DNA of 6,659 bases from Bacteroidales bacterium UBA3724. GTDB taxonomy: Bacteria; Bacteroidota; Bacteroidia; Bacteroidales; P3. Made by a program: the position numbers and the translations under genes. Of this stretch, positions 1 through 6,600 are shown piece after piece. Under the pieces are notes generated by a model. The model did not search any database, was not told the DNA's origin, and saw only the letters and a list, made by a program, of their open reading frames with translations. The stretch spans positions 15,782 through 22,440 of the forward strand of contig DFHL01000136.1 of the NCBI GenBank assembly GCA_002371315.1, written 5' to 3'. How positions within the stretch are numbered: the first letter of the stretch is position 1; each line of letters begins with the position of its first letter.

Positions 1-141
1 ACATATACTGTACAACGGACGGAGCGGGTGCTGGAAATCAAGCCTTTGCAAAGGCCCCAAAACCGTCCTTCGCCCCCACCTGCCGCCCGGACTGCGGAAC
101 GAAGCCGACTGCCACGAGCCTGTAAAAAATTTCGAAAAAAA
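1..141. other. Left-edge segment without an assignable gene
   Basis: No recognisable coding sequence was found here. Two plus-strand frames are open from the left edge, one ending at a TAA at 123-125 and the other at a TAA at 161-163. Both have fairly GC-rich third positions like the real genes, so the end of an upstream plus-strand gene is possible. Neither short translation (about 40 and 53 residues) resembles a family I know, and they cannot be told apart. Base composition changes sharply near 122, from GC-rich to A-tract-rich, which fits a gene or spacer ending there and a regulatory region starting. No intrinsic terminator (GC hairpin plus T run) is visible on the plus strand. Confidence 0.3.
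42..55. repeat. Perfect 14-bp palindrome GCCTTTGCAAAGGC
   Basis: GCCTTTGCAAAGGC reads the same on both strands. As RNA it could form a 5-bp stem (GCCTT/AAGGC) with a TGCA loop. It is flanked by a second inverted pair, GGACGG at 17-22 and CCGTCC at 63-68, so a two-tier fold is conceivable. No T run follows, so it is not an obvious terminator. It lies about 120-135 bp upstream of the promoter at 175-182. A dimeric regulator site, the end of an upstream transcript or chance are all possible. Confidence 0.35.
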
Positions 142-142
142 G

Positions 143-158
143 TTCGCCTGCGGGCGAA
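143..158. repeat. Inverted repeat TTCGCC-TGCG-GGCGAA upstream of the promoter
   Basis: TTCGCC (143-148) and GGCGAA (153-158) are perfect inverted arms around a 4-base spacer. The repeat sits inside an AT-rich stretch with A runs at 124-129, 135-141 and 162-170. It covers the place where a Bacteroidetes -33 TTTG box would be expected for the -7 element at 175-182, and no TTTG is present there. That position suits an operator or activator site (inference). On the minus strand a T-rich run follows the hairpin, so it could also stop transcription running leftwards, but no minus-strand gene ends here. Confidence 0.4.
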
Positions 159-174
159 TATAAAAAAAAATTCG

Positions 175-182
175 TATCTTTG
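175..182 (+). promoter_or_regulatory. Bacteroidetes-type -7 promoter element TATCTTTG
   Basis: TATCTTTG matches the Bacteroidetes primary-sigma -7 consensus TAnnTTTG at every defined position. No TTTG -33 box is found 19-21 bp upstream; that spot is occupied by the inverted repeat at 143-158. By the usual geometry transcription should begin about 4-6 bases past the box, around 186-188, which coincides with the GTG start codon of the large gene. The context of A tracts followed by TATCTTTG directly before a gene makes a chance match unlikely. Whether it drives a leaderless mRNA is inferred. Confidence 0.7.
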
Positions 183-187
183 CAGTC

Positions 188-3100
188 GTGAAACTATTGC
201 CCCATAGAACCCTAAAACCAGCATTGCTACTCTTCACGCTACTGATTTCAAGCCTGTTGCAAGCCCATAACGAGCGCGACACGATAGGCATAGGGGCTCG
301 AATTCTGTTTTCGGAAAACAAAGGCCAATGGGACAGCCGGGTGCTGTTCCGCTCGGCGATGCACGCGTCGACCCTGTTTGTGGAGCGCGACTGCTTCACC
401 CTCGTCGTGCAGCATCCCGACAACGACAACCTGAAGCATTTCCCGTGCGACTATACCCAGAAGGGGCGCTACCGCCAGCACGCCTACCGCATTCGTTTTG
501 AAGGCTGTAAGACCGCCAGCGTTGAGGGCCTGGACCGCGAGGCGGGCTACGAGAACTACTTCATAGGCCGCGACCGCAGCCGCTGGGCCACGGGCGTGGG
601 CGTCTTCCAATCGGTTCTGTATCACGGCCTTTACGACGGCATCGACCTGAAAGTATACACGGCCGCCAACGCTATGAAGTACGACTTCATCGTGCAGCCC
701 GGCGCCAGGCCCGCCGACATAGCGATTGGGTACGAGGGCGTCGACGGCCTGCGCCTGAAGGACGGCAACCTGATAGTCCGCACATCGGTGGCCGACATCG
801 TCGAGCTGCGGCCCTACGCCTACCAGATGGACGGCGAGCGGCAGGTGGAGGTCAAGGCACGCTACAGGCTGAAAGACAACCGCGTAACGTTCGAAATAGG
901 CGACTACGACACCCTGCGCGCCCTCATCATCGACCCATATCTGCACTTTTCGACCTACACGGGCTCGACGGCCGACAACTGGGGCACGACGGGATGCTAC
1001 GACGCATACAAGAACGTCTACACCTCGGGCGTGGTCTTCGGCACGGGCTATCCCGTCTCGACCGGGGCCTACGACGGCACCTACAACGGCAACTGCGACA
1101 TCGGCATCTTCAAGTTCGACAGTTCGGGCCACTACCGTCTGTTTGCCACCTATCTTGGTGGTCACCAGGCCGATATGCCGCACAGTATGTATGTCAACAC
1201 CTTCGACGAGCTGCTTATTTTCGGCACCACGGGCTCGGCCGACTTTCCCGTCACCGCCGGCGCCTACGACACCACCTTCAACGGCGGCACGTCGCTGCAA
1301 TACGAGGGCAGCACGTCGATAAATTTCCCCAACGGGTCGGACATTTTCATCTGCCGATTCAACAGCGCGGGCACCCAACTGCAGGCGTCGACCTATGTGG
1401 GCGGCAGCGGCAACGACGGCCTGAACTACCGCAACTCGTTCGACGACAACACGATAATGATGGGCAACGATTCGCTCTATTTCAACTATGGCGACGGGGC
1501 CCGCGGCGAGCTGATCACCGACAACCAGAACAACATCTATGTGGGCTCGACGACGCGCTCGACCGACTTCCCCGTCACGGCGGGCTGCATCCAGGCCCAC
1601 AACCGCGGATTTCAGGACGGCATCGTGTTCAAGATCGACTACAACCTCAAGAACCTGATTTGGAGCACCTATCTGGGTGGCAACAAGGACGATGCCATCT
1701 ACTCGATCGACTGCGACCGCGACTATAACGTCGTCGTGTGTGGCGGCACCAACTCGTACAATTTCCCCACCACCGCCGGCGCCTACCGCACCTACTACAG
1801 CGGCGGCTCGGCCGACGGCTTTGTCGCCAAGATCTCATATTACGGCAAACAGCTGATGGCCAGCACGCAATTCGGCTCGTCGGCCTACGACCAGTGCTAT
1901 TTTGTGCGCTGCTCGAAAAACAACGACATCTTCATTTTCGGCCAGACCAAGGCCCCAGGCAGCACGCTGATACACAACGCCAACTACAACACGCCCAACA
2001 GCGGCCAGATGCTGGCGCGCTTCAGGCCGGGGCTCGACTCGCTGGTGTGGAGCACCGTCTTCGGCACTGGCGACGTGACCGCCAACGGGCCCAACCTGTC
2101 GCCCACGGCCTTTGCCGTCGACATCTGCAACCGCGTGTACCTGAGCGGATGGGGACGCATATTCCTGGGGCGCAACTTCGGCGGCACCAGCTATCCCTGG
2201 GGCAGCCGCGGAACGGCGGGTATGACCGTCACGAGCGACGCCTACCAAAGCATCACCGACGGGCAGGATTTCTACGTTATGTCGCTCGACATCGACGCCA
2301 ACCAGCTGGTCTACGCCTCCTTCTTCGGCGAGCAGCACACGACGGGGGCAGGCTACTACAGCGGCGGCGACCACGTGGACGGCGGCACGAGCCGTTTTGA
2401 CCGCCACGGCACTCTGTATCAGGCCGTCTGCGCCAGCTGCAGCGGCGGCGACGACTTCCCCGTCACCACCGGCGCCTATGGCCAGCACAACAACAGCGAT
2501 AACTGCAACAACGCCATCTTCCGCTTCAACCTGGCCGCCGACTTCCCCGTGGCCGAATTCAACTACACACGAAGCACCTCCTGCAACCCGATGCGCATCA
2601 CATTCCACAACAGCGGACGCGGAACCACATTTCTGTGGGACTTCGGCGACGGCACCACATCGACACAGACAAACCCCACACACGACTACGTTACGCCAGG
2701 AGTCTACACCATTAGGCTTATCGCCTTTATGCCAGGCGGATGCAGAGAAAGCGACACCGTCGAGATGGACATCACCATAGTGTCGAACCAGAACGACTCG
2801 CAGAATTGGGCCCACCTCGACACCCTGCAGACCTGCCCCGGCACACCAGTACAAATTGGCATAAGGCCCGAAGCAGGTATGACCTACTGGTGGACCCAAG
2901 GGGCTGTCAGCGACAGCAACATCGCCAACCCGATGGCCGACCAGCCGGGAACCTACGTCCTTTACGTAACCTCCAACAGTCCCTGCACCACACGTTTCGA
3001 GCAGGTCATCGAAGTGGGCGAAATCGAAGCCTCCATCGTGGGCGACAGCACGGCCTGTTCCATACCTTACACCCTCGACATCAACGCCGTAGGCGATGGC

Positions 3101-4477
3101 GTAATATACCAATGGTCGAGCAACCGCGACCTTACGGACACGCTCAACAACGATATGACGAGCGGCGTCTACAGCTTCAGTCCCATTGACAGCCCTATGC
3201 TGTATATGCACGTGGTCGACTATCTGGGCTGCTACAAGACCGACAGCATACAGATACACTTCGTGCAGGTCGTTGACACCCTGATTGTCGACCCACCCCG
3301 CTGCAACGGCGACTGCAACGGCAACGTCTGCGTCCTGCCGCTGAGCGCCAACGCCGTGCCCCCATACCAGTACAACTGGGGCAGCAACTGGAGCGGCACA
3401 AACTGCCACGGCGATTTCTGCGAAGGCGACTACACCGTCCTGTTCCGCGACGGCAAGGGATGCCTGGTAACCAGCAGTTTCACCATCACCTCGCCCCTGC
3501 CGCCGACCATCGACACCGCCGTGACGCACATCCGCTGCCTCGAGTCCTGCACGGGCGAGATAAGCGTCAGCGTTTCAGGCCCTTCGACCTACACGCTGCT
3601 GTGGCTCGACGACAGTTCGACTGCGGCCACGCGCACAGGGCTTTGTGCCGGCACCTACATCCTGCAAGTCAGCGACAGCAACGGATGCCTGTATTTCGAC
3701 ACCATCAAAGTGCTTGAAAATGTGGATATGAACGTCGACATCAGCCAGACGCAGAACAGCTGCCCCGACCTGTGCAGCGGACGCGCCACTGCCCTGGCCA
3801 GCGGCGGATATGCGCCCTACACCTACACGTGGAGCAACGGCGAACAGACGGCCACCGCCACCAATCTGTGTGCCGGGACTGCCATCGTCGTCGCCACCGA
3901 CCAATACGGCTGCGAAGTGAGCGACAGCATCGTCATAGGGCAGCAGCAGTCGTTCGACAGCATAAGTGTATGGGCCGATGCCGAATATGTCTTTGCCGGA
4001 CACTCGACAGGGCTCAATGTCACCGAGATTCCCGGCGGCAGCTACTACTGGATGCCGTCCAACCTGCTTGATGCGCCGTCCAGCCCCCACCCCACCGCAA
4101 CGATATTCGACACGACCACATTCGTCGTCACCGTCACCGACTCGATTGGCTGCACCTATACCGACTCGCTCCGGCTGAGCTGCGTCACCGTCAACTGCGG
4201 CGAGCCGAACATATTTATCCCCAACGCGTTCACCCCCAACGACGACGGCAAGAACGACCAGCTGTGTTTCAGCGGCGAATGGGTTCAGGAGTTCAGCATT
4301 GCCATCTTCACCCGCTGGGGCGAGAAGGTGTACGAGAGCGACGACATCAGCACCTGCTGGGACGGCCGCTACAAGAACAACTGGTGTATGCCCGGCGTGT
4401 ATGTCTACCACTGCCGCATCACGTGCGAGGACGGCCAGAAATCGCAGTTCAAGGGCGACGTCACGCTGATAAGATGA
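188..4477 (+). CDS. Giant T9SS-secreted surface protein: SBBP beta-propeller, PKD, SprB-type repeats, type B sorting domain
   Basis: This 1429-residue protein is probably exported by Sec and then carried across the outer membrane by the type IX secretion system. Visible in order: signal peptide (about 1-26, hydrophobic LLLFTLLISSLL, cleavage near LQA-HN); a conserved N-terminal domain typical of SBBP proteins (about 38-250, ENKGQWD motif); a propeller (about 250-785) with seven STYxGG-like motifs and several DFPVTAGAY motifs; a PKD domain (about 787-865, WDFGDG at 817-822); two Ig-like stretches (about 880-1030); three SprB-type repeats (1039-1249); an Ig-like linker; and a CHU_C/type B T9SS domain (1341-1429, IPNAFTPNDDGKND, then TRWGEKVYES). 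Family knowledge suggests an adhesin or gliding-type surface role; the ligand is unknown. The GTG start is chosen because the next in-frame Met (residue 58) would lose the signal peptide; TTG at 197 is an alternative. The frame is intact throughout. Confidence 0.93.
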   Translation: MKLLPHRTLKPALLLFTLLISSLLQAHNERDTIGIGARILFSENKGQWDSRVLFRSAMHASTLFVERDCFTLVVQHPDNDNLKHFPCDYTQKGRYRQHAYRIRFEGCKTASVEGLDREAGYENYFIGRDRSRWATGVGVFQSVLYHGLYDGIDLKVYTAANAMKYDFIVQPGARPADIAIGYEGVDGLRLKDGNLIVRTSVADIVELRPYAYQMDGERQVEVKARYRLKDNRVTFEIGDYDTLRALIIDPYLHFSTYTGSTADNWGTTGCYDAYKNVYTSGVVFGTGYPVSTGAYDGTYNGNCDIGIFKFDSSGHYRLFATYLGGHQADMPHSMYVNTFDELLIFGTTGSADFPVTAGAYDTTFNGGTSLQYEGSTSINFPNGSDIFICRFNSAGTQLQASTYVGGSGNDGLNYRNSFDDNTIMMGNDSLYFNYGDGARGELITDNQNNIYVGSTTRSTDFPVTAGCIQAHNRGFQDGIVFKIDYNLKNLIWSTYLGGNKDDAIYSIDCDRDYNVVVCGGTNSYNFPTTAGAYRTYYSGGSADGFVAKISYYGKQLMASTQFGSSAYDQCYFVRCSKNNDIFIFGQTKAPGSTLIHNANYNTPNSGQMLARFRPGLDSLVWSTVFGTGDVTANGPNLSPTAFAVDICNRVYLSGWGRIFLGRNFGGTSYPWGSRGTAGMTVTSDAYQSITDGQDFYVMSLDIDANQLVYASFFGEQHTTGAGYYSGGDHVDGGTSRFDRHGTLYQAVCASCSGGDDFPVTTGAYGQHNNSDNCNNAIFRFNLAADFPVAEFNYTRSTSCNPMRITFHNSGRGTTFLWDFGDGTTSTQTNPTHDYVTPGVYTIRLIAFMPGGCRESDTVEMDITIVSNQNDSQNWAHLDTLQTCPGTPVQIGIRPEAGMTYWWTQGAVSDSNIANPMADQPGTYVLYVTSNSPCTTRFEQVIEVGEIEASIVGDSTACSIPYTLDINAVGDGVIYQWSSNRDLTDTLNNDMTSGVYSFSPIDSPMLYMHVVDYLGCYKTDSIQIHFVQVVDTLIVDPPRCNGDCNGNVCVLPLSANAVPPYQYNWGSNWSGTNCHGDFCEGDYTVLFRDGKGCLVTSSFTITSPLPPTIDTAVTHIRCLESCTGEISVSVSGPSTYTLLWLDDSSTAATRTGLCAGTYILQVSDSNGCLYFDTIKVLENVDMNVDISQTQNSCPDLCSGRATALASGGYAPYTYTWSNGEQTATATNLCAGTAIVVATDQYGCEVSDSIVIGQQQSFDSISVWADAEYVFAGHSTGLNVTEIPGGSYYWMPSNLLDAPSSPHPTATIFDTTTFVVTVTDSIGCTYTDSLRLSCVTVNCGEPNIFIPNAFTPNDDGKNDQLCFSGEWVQEFSIAIFTRWGEKVYESDDISTCWDGRYKNNWCMPGVYVYHCRITCEDGQKSQFKGDVTLIR
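950..2539 (+). repeat. Seven SBBP-type propeller blades within the surface protein
   Basis: The motif S/A-T-x-x-G-G or a degenerate form recurs at residues 255 (STYTG), 320 (ATYLGG), 401 (STYVGG), 493 (STYLGG), 559 (STQFGS), 622 (STVFGT) and 711 (SFFGE), spaced 63 to 92 residues apart. Between them lie blade features such as xFPVTAGAY (near residues 288, 352, 460, 525 and 756) followed by D-x-x-IFKFD-like strands. Seven opening motifs plus a closing DFPVTTGAY...IFRFN strand at about 756-783 fit a seven-bladed propeller with circular strand closure. The blade count comes from motif spacing, not from a structure. The last three motifs are clearly degenerate. Confidence 0.7.
3302..3937 (+). repeat. 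Three SprB-type repeats with a four-cysteine pattern
   Basis: Three consecutive segments beginning at Cys1039, Cys1117 and Cys1192 share the layout C-x3-C-x-G, then a W strand (YNWGSN, LLWLDD, YTWSNG), then (L/F)C-x-G-(D/T)-Y/A, then a closing GC (KGC, NGC, YGC). This matches the SprB repeat family found in large Bacteroidota adhesins. In an extracellular protein the regular cysteines are likely to form disulfides within each repeat (inference). Repeat 1 has two extra cysteines, in NVCVLP and TNCHGDFC. The repeats diverge at the DNA level, so they are an old duplication rather than a recent tandem array. Confidence 0.7.
4208..4474 (+). other. Type B T9SS C-terminal sorting domain (CHU_C)
   Basis: Residues 1341-1429 begin NIFIPNAFTPNDDGKND and continue with IAIFTRWGEKVYES, CWDGRYKNNWC, PGVYVYHCRI and a terminal strand ending DVTLIR. 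This is the gliding-motility-associated C-terminal domain, a type B sorting signal. In Flavobacterium such domains generally work with a PorP/SprF-family partner, often encoded next to the substrate (established knowledge). No such partner gene follows in this window; the next gene is USP-like, so the partner would have to be encoded elsewhere. Five cysteines lie in the domain, at least some of which may form disulfides. Confidence 0.9.
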
Positions 4478-4513
4478 AGCAACAATAAAGAGTTGAGAAT
4501 TAAGAATCAGACT
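4478..4513 (+). other. 36-bp spacer between surface-protein and USP-like genes
   Basis: This short spacer is A/G-rich and contains no TAnnTTTG promoter, no hairpin-plus-T terminator and no Shine-Dalgarno site at normal distance from ATG 4514. The purine run AATAAAGAG at 4485-4493 lies about 20 bases upstream of the ATG and directly abuts a TTG codon at 4493. The tight spacing and lack of signals favour co-transcription of the two genes, though by sequence alone this is not proven. Confidence 0.5.
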
Positions 4514-5368
4514 ATGGCTCAGAAAGAAAAGAAAGACCAGTTCGTAATAGCATATATCGCCGACTTCAGCCAGACCGAAACCGTGCTGTCGTACGCCGCA
4601 TATATGTCGCAGATGCTCAGCAAAGGCCTGATACTGCTACACATCTGCGACCCCAAATACAGCCCCCTTACGCCCGACGAGGCCGAGGCCAAGCTGCAGC
4701 AGCTGCGCGACGAGACAATCTCCGCTTTCAATTACCAATCCTCAATCACCTACGCCGCCTTGAAGGGCGAGACGGCAAAAGTCATCGAAGCCCTGCCGAC
4801 GCTGCTCGGCGCCGTGGTCGTCGTGGCCCAGGCCGACGCCAAGGCCCGACGCAGCAACGCATTGAGCGGCAAAGCCATACTGAAGAACTTTGCCAGCTGC
4901 AAGACCGCATTCCTCGTTGCCCAGGAGCCGCTGCGCGACCCGTCGAAGATGAAGAACGTCGCCGCAAGCATCGACTTCAAGAAAGAAAGCAAGGACAAAG
5001 TCATCTGGTCCAGCTACTTTCCACGCTTCGGCGGCAGCAGGATGCACATACTCTACTACGACTACAAGGACGAATTCCTTATCGCCAAATGGTACGCCAA
5101 TATGAGACAGCTGCACAAACTGTACTGCAGTCTGAATATCAGCTTCGAGCCGCACATCATCGAATCGAAGTCGACATATATGGACGTCAACGCGCTGCGC
5201 TATGCCGCCGCCAACGGCTACGGGATGCTCATAGCGGTGACCACCAAGGAGAAAGACGGCCTCGAGTTCTTTGTCGGCGTGCAGGAGCAGCGCACCATCG
5301 TCAACGACGAGCGCATCCCCATCCTCTTCCTCAATCCGCGCGAAGACCTCTACGTCCTCTGCGACTAA
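4514..5368 (+). CDS. Tandem universal stress protein (UspA-like) with degenerate nucleotide-binding motifs
   Basis: A 284-residue soluble protein with no signal peptide or membrane segment. It reads as two USP-type alpha/beta domains. Domain 1 (about 9-137) has the opening strand FVIAYIADFS, the second strand GLILLHICDP and the closing strand TAFLVAQ. Domain 2 (about 148-276) has SRMHILYYDY and closes with IPILFLNP. USP domains usually bind ATP through G-x2-G-x9-G-S/T and act in stress responses. Here the matching segments (ALSGKAILKNF near 116-126 and FFVGVQEQRT near 252-261) keep only isolated glycines, so nucleotide binding may be lost (inference). ATG 4514 is preferred over an upstream in-frame TTG at 4493, because the fold begins a few residues after MAQKEKKDQ. 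It follows the surface-protein gene by 36 bp and may share its transcript. Its specific role is unknown. Confidence 0.8.
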   Translation: MAQKEKKDQFVIAYIADFSQTETVLSYAAYMSQMLSKGLILLHICDPKYSPLTPDEAEAKLQQLRDETISAFNYQSSITYAALKGETAKVIEALPTLLGAVVVVAQADAKARRSNALSGKAILKNFASCKTAFLVAQEPLRDPSKMKNVAASIDFKKESKDKVIWSSYFPRFGGSRMHILYYDYKDEFLIAKWYANMRQLHKLYCSLNISFEPHIIESKSTYMDVNALRYAAANGYGMLIAVTTKEKDGLEFFVGVQEQRTIVNDERIPILFLNPREDLYVLCD

Positions 5369-5403
5369 AGGCCCTCACCTAACATACAGACAAACAGACC
5401 GCC
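5369..5403. other. Convergent 35-bp intergenic gap without a clear terminator
   Basis: The USP-like gene (plus) and the serine dehydratase gene (minus) end tail to tail here. The gap holds no GC hairpin followed by a T run on either strand. The only inverted pair, GGCCCT at 5370-5375 and AGGGCC at 5420-5425, has 6-bp arms separated by 44 bases and reaches into the dehydratase gene, which is weak. Termination may be factor-dependent or rely on the convergent arrangement (inference). Confidence 0.5.
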
Positions 5404-6600
5404 CTACTCTTCCGTCAGCAGGGCCAGGCCGCCCATAGCCGTCTCCTTGTAGAGGCTGGGCAGATCGTGGCCGGTCTTCTTCATCGTCTCGACCACCTTG
5501 TCGAACGAGATGATGTGCTTGCCGTCGCTCATCATAGCGTAGAGGTTGATGTCGAGCGCGCGCAGGGCAGCCATAGCGTTGCGCTCGATGCAGGGTATCT
5601 GCACCAGGCCGCACATCGGGTCGCAGGTCAGGCCCAGATTGTGCTCCATAGCCATTTCGGCGGCATACTCAATCTGCTGCGGGCTGCCGCCAAAGAGCTG
5701 GTTTGCAGCCACAGCGGCCATCACGCAGGCGCTGCCCACCTCGCCCTGGCAGCCCACTTCGGCGCCGCTGATCGAGGCGTTGGTCTTGATGACATTGGCA
5801 AAAAGGGCCGACGTGGCCAAGGCGCGCAGAATCTCGGGGTCGCTGAAGCCGTGGTTTTTCTTCAGATGGTAGAGCACCGCCGGCAGCACGCCGCTCGAGC
5901 CGCAGGTCGGGGCCGTAACCACGGTGCCGCCCACGGCGTTGCACTCGCTGGTGGCCAGCGCATAGGCCACCACCAGGCAGCGGCTTTGCAGCGACGGCTT
6001 GTAGCTCGACGCGCGGACATAATACTGGCGGGCCTTGCGTCGCAGGTGCAGGCCACCCTCGATAACGCCCTCGTTGCCAAGGCCCTGCTCGATGGTGCGC
6101 TGCATCGTCAGCCAGATGTCCTGCAGATAGTCCCAAATGTCCGCCTCCTCGTGCCTTTCGACATACTCCCAGAAGGTCAAACCCTCCTTCTCTATATATT
6201 TAAGGATATCGGAAATGTGCGAGAGCTCATAGATCGACTCGCCCTCCTCGCTCCAGTTCTCGTTGGCCAGCAGGCCACCGCCGACGCTGTAAATCGTCCA
6301 GCTGTCGACCGTATTACCTTGGGCATCAATGGCTTCATAGAACATACCGTTGGTATGGAAATCCTTGACGATGTCGGGCCGCCAAACGATTTCGACCTCT
6401 TTCGGCGCCAGGCCGTCGGCGATGGCGCGGTCGGTGCGGTGTCCCTTGCCCGTGGCGGCAAGGCTGCCGTAAAGCGTCACGCGATATTTGTAAGCATCGG
6501 GAGTCCGCTGGCGGAACAGCGTAGCAGCGCGGTTTGGACCCAGGGTGTGGCTCGACGAAGGGCCGTAGCCTTTTTTCAGTATTTGCTTGATTGATTTCAT
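5404..6600 (-). CDS. sdaA: L-serine dehydratase (L-serine ammonia-lyase), single-chain iron-sulfur type
   Basis: This cytoplasmic enzyme converts L-serine to pyruvate and ammonia using an oxygen-sensitive [4Fe-4S] cluster, a route common in anaerobes. The 398-residue chain has the beta-type domain first (GPSSSHTLGP at 13-22, GKGHRTDRA at 51-59) and the alpha-type catalytic domain after about residue 150 (TAPTCGSSG at 229-237, GCQGEVGSAC at 283-292, CDPMCGLVQIPCIERN at 326-341). Cys284, Cys326 and Cys337 have the 42- and 11-residue spacing of the cluster ligands in the type II Legionella enzyme. The chain ends ALLTEE with no C-terminal cysteine. Two further cysteines, Cys233 and Cys330, lie next to conserved motifs. 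ATG at 6598-6600 is preceded by an A-rich stretch and puts the first motif at the usual place. It is a single gene convergent with the USP-like gene. Confidence 0.96.
   Translation of the reverse strand: MKSIKQILKKGYGPSSSHTLGPNRAATLFRQRTPDAYKYRVTLYGSLAATGKGHRTDRAIADGLAPKEVEIVWRPDIVKDFHTNGMFYEAIDAQGNTVDSWTIYSVGGGLLANENWSEEGESIYELSHISDILKYIEKEGLTFWEYVERHEEADIWDYLQDIWLTMQRTIEQGLGNEGVIEGGLHLRRKARQYYVRASSYKPSLQSRCLVVAYALATSECNAVGGTVVTAPTCGSSGVLPAVLYHLKKNHGFSDPEILRALATSALFANVIKTNASISGAEVGCQGEVGSACVMAAVAANQLFGGSPQQIEYAAEMAMEHNLGLTCDPMCGLVQIPCIERNAMAALRALDINLYAMMSDGKHIISFDKVVETMKKTGHDLPSLYKETAMGGLALLTEE

Noticed and set aside
248..1600. 450-codon open frame on the minus strand opposite the surface-protein gene
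   Set aside because: Its composition (runs of V, A, R, G) is what the reverse strand of GC-rich third-position codons produces; there are no recognisable domains, and the plus-strand gene is clear.
1835..3529. 564-codon minus-strand open frame
   Set aside because: It is opposite the PKD/propeller/SprB coding region, low in complexity and without known motifs; an artefact of codon bias.
4489..4508. Repeat-like stretch GAGTTGAGAATTAAGAAT between the first two genes
   Set aside because: It hints at a short degenerate GAATT/AAGAAT repeat but has only two imperfect units, too few to call a repeat element.
4493..4513. Upstream TTG start for the USP-like gene
   Set aside because: It would add only seven residues (leader MRIKNQT) of no fold value; ATG at 4514 is a stronger start codon close to the first beta strand.
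5370..5425. GGCCCT/AGGGCC inverted pair as a bidirectional terminator
   Set aside because: The arms are 6 bp with a 44-base loop, extend into coding sequence, and have no T run.
5467..6594. 375-codon plus-strand open frame opposite the serine dehydratase gene
   Set aside because: The minus-strand product has all the serine dehydratase motifs at full length; the plus-strand frame has A/H/V-rich composition and no family resemblance.
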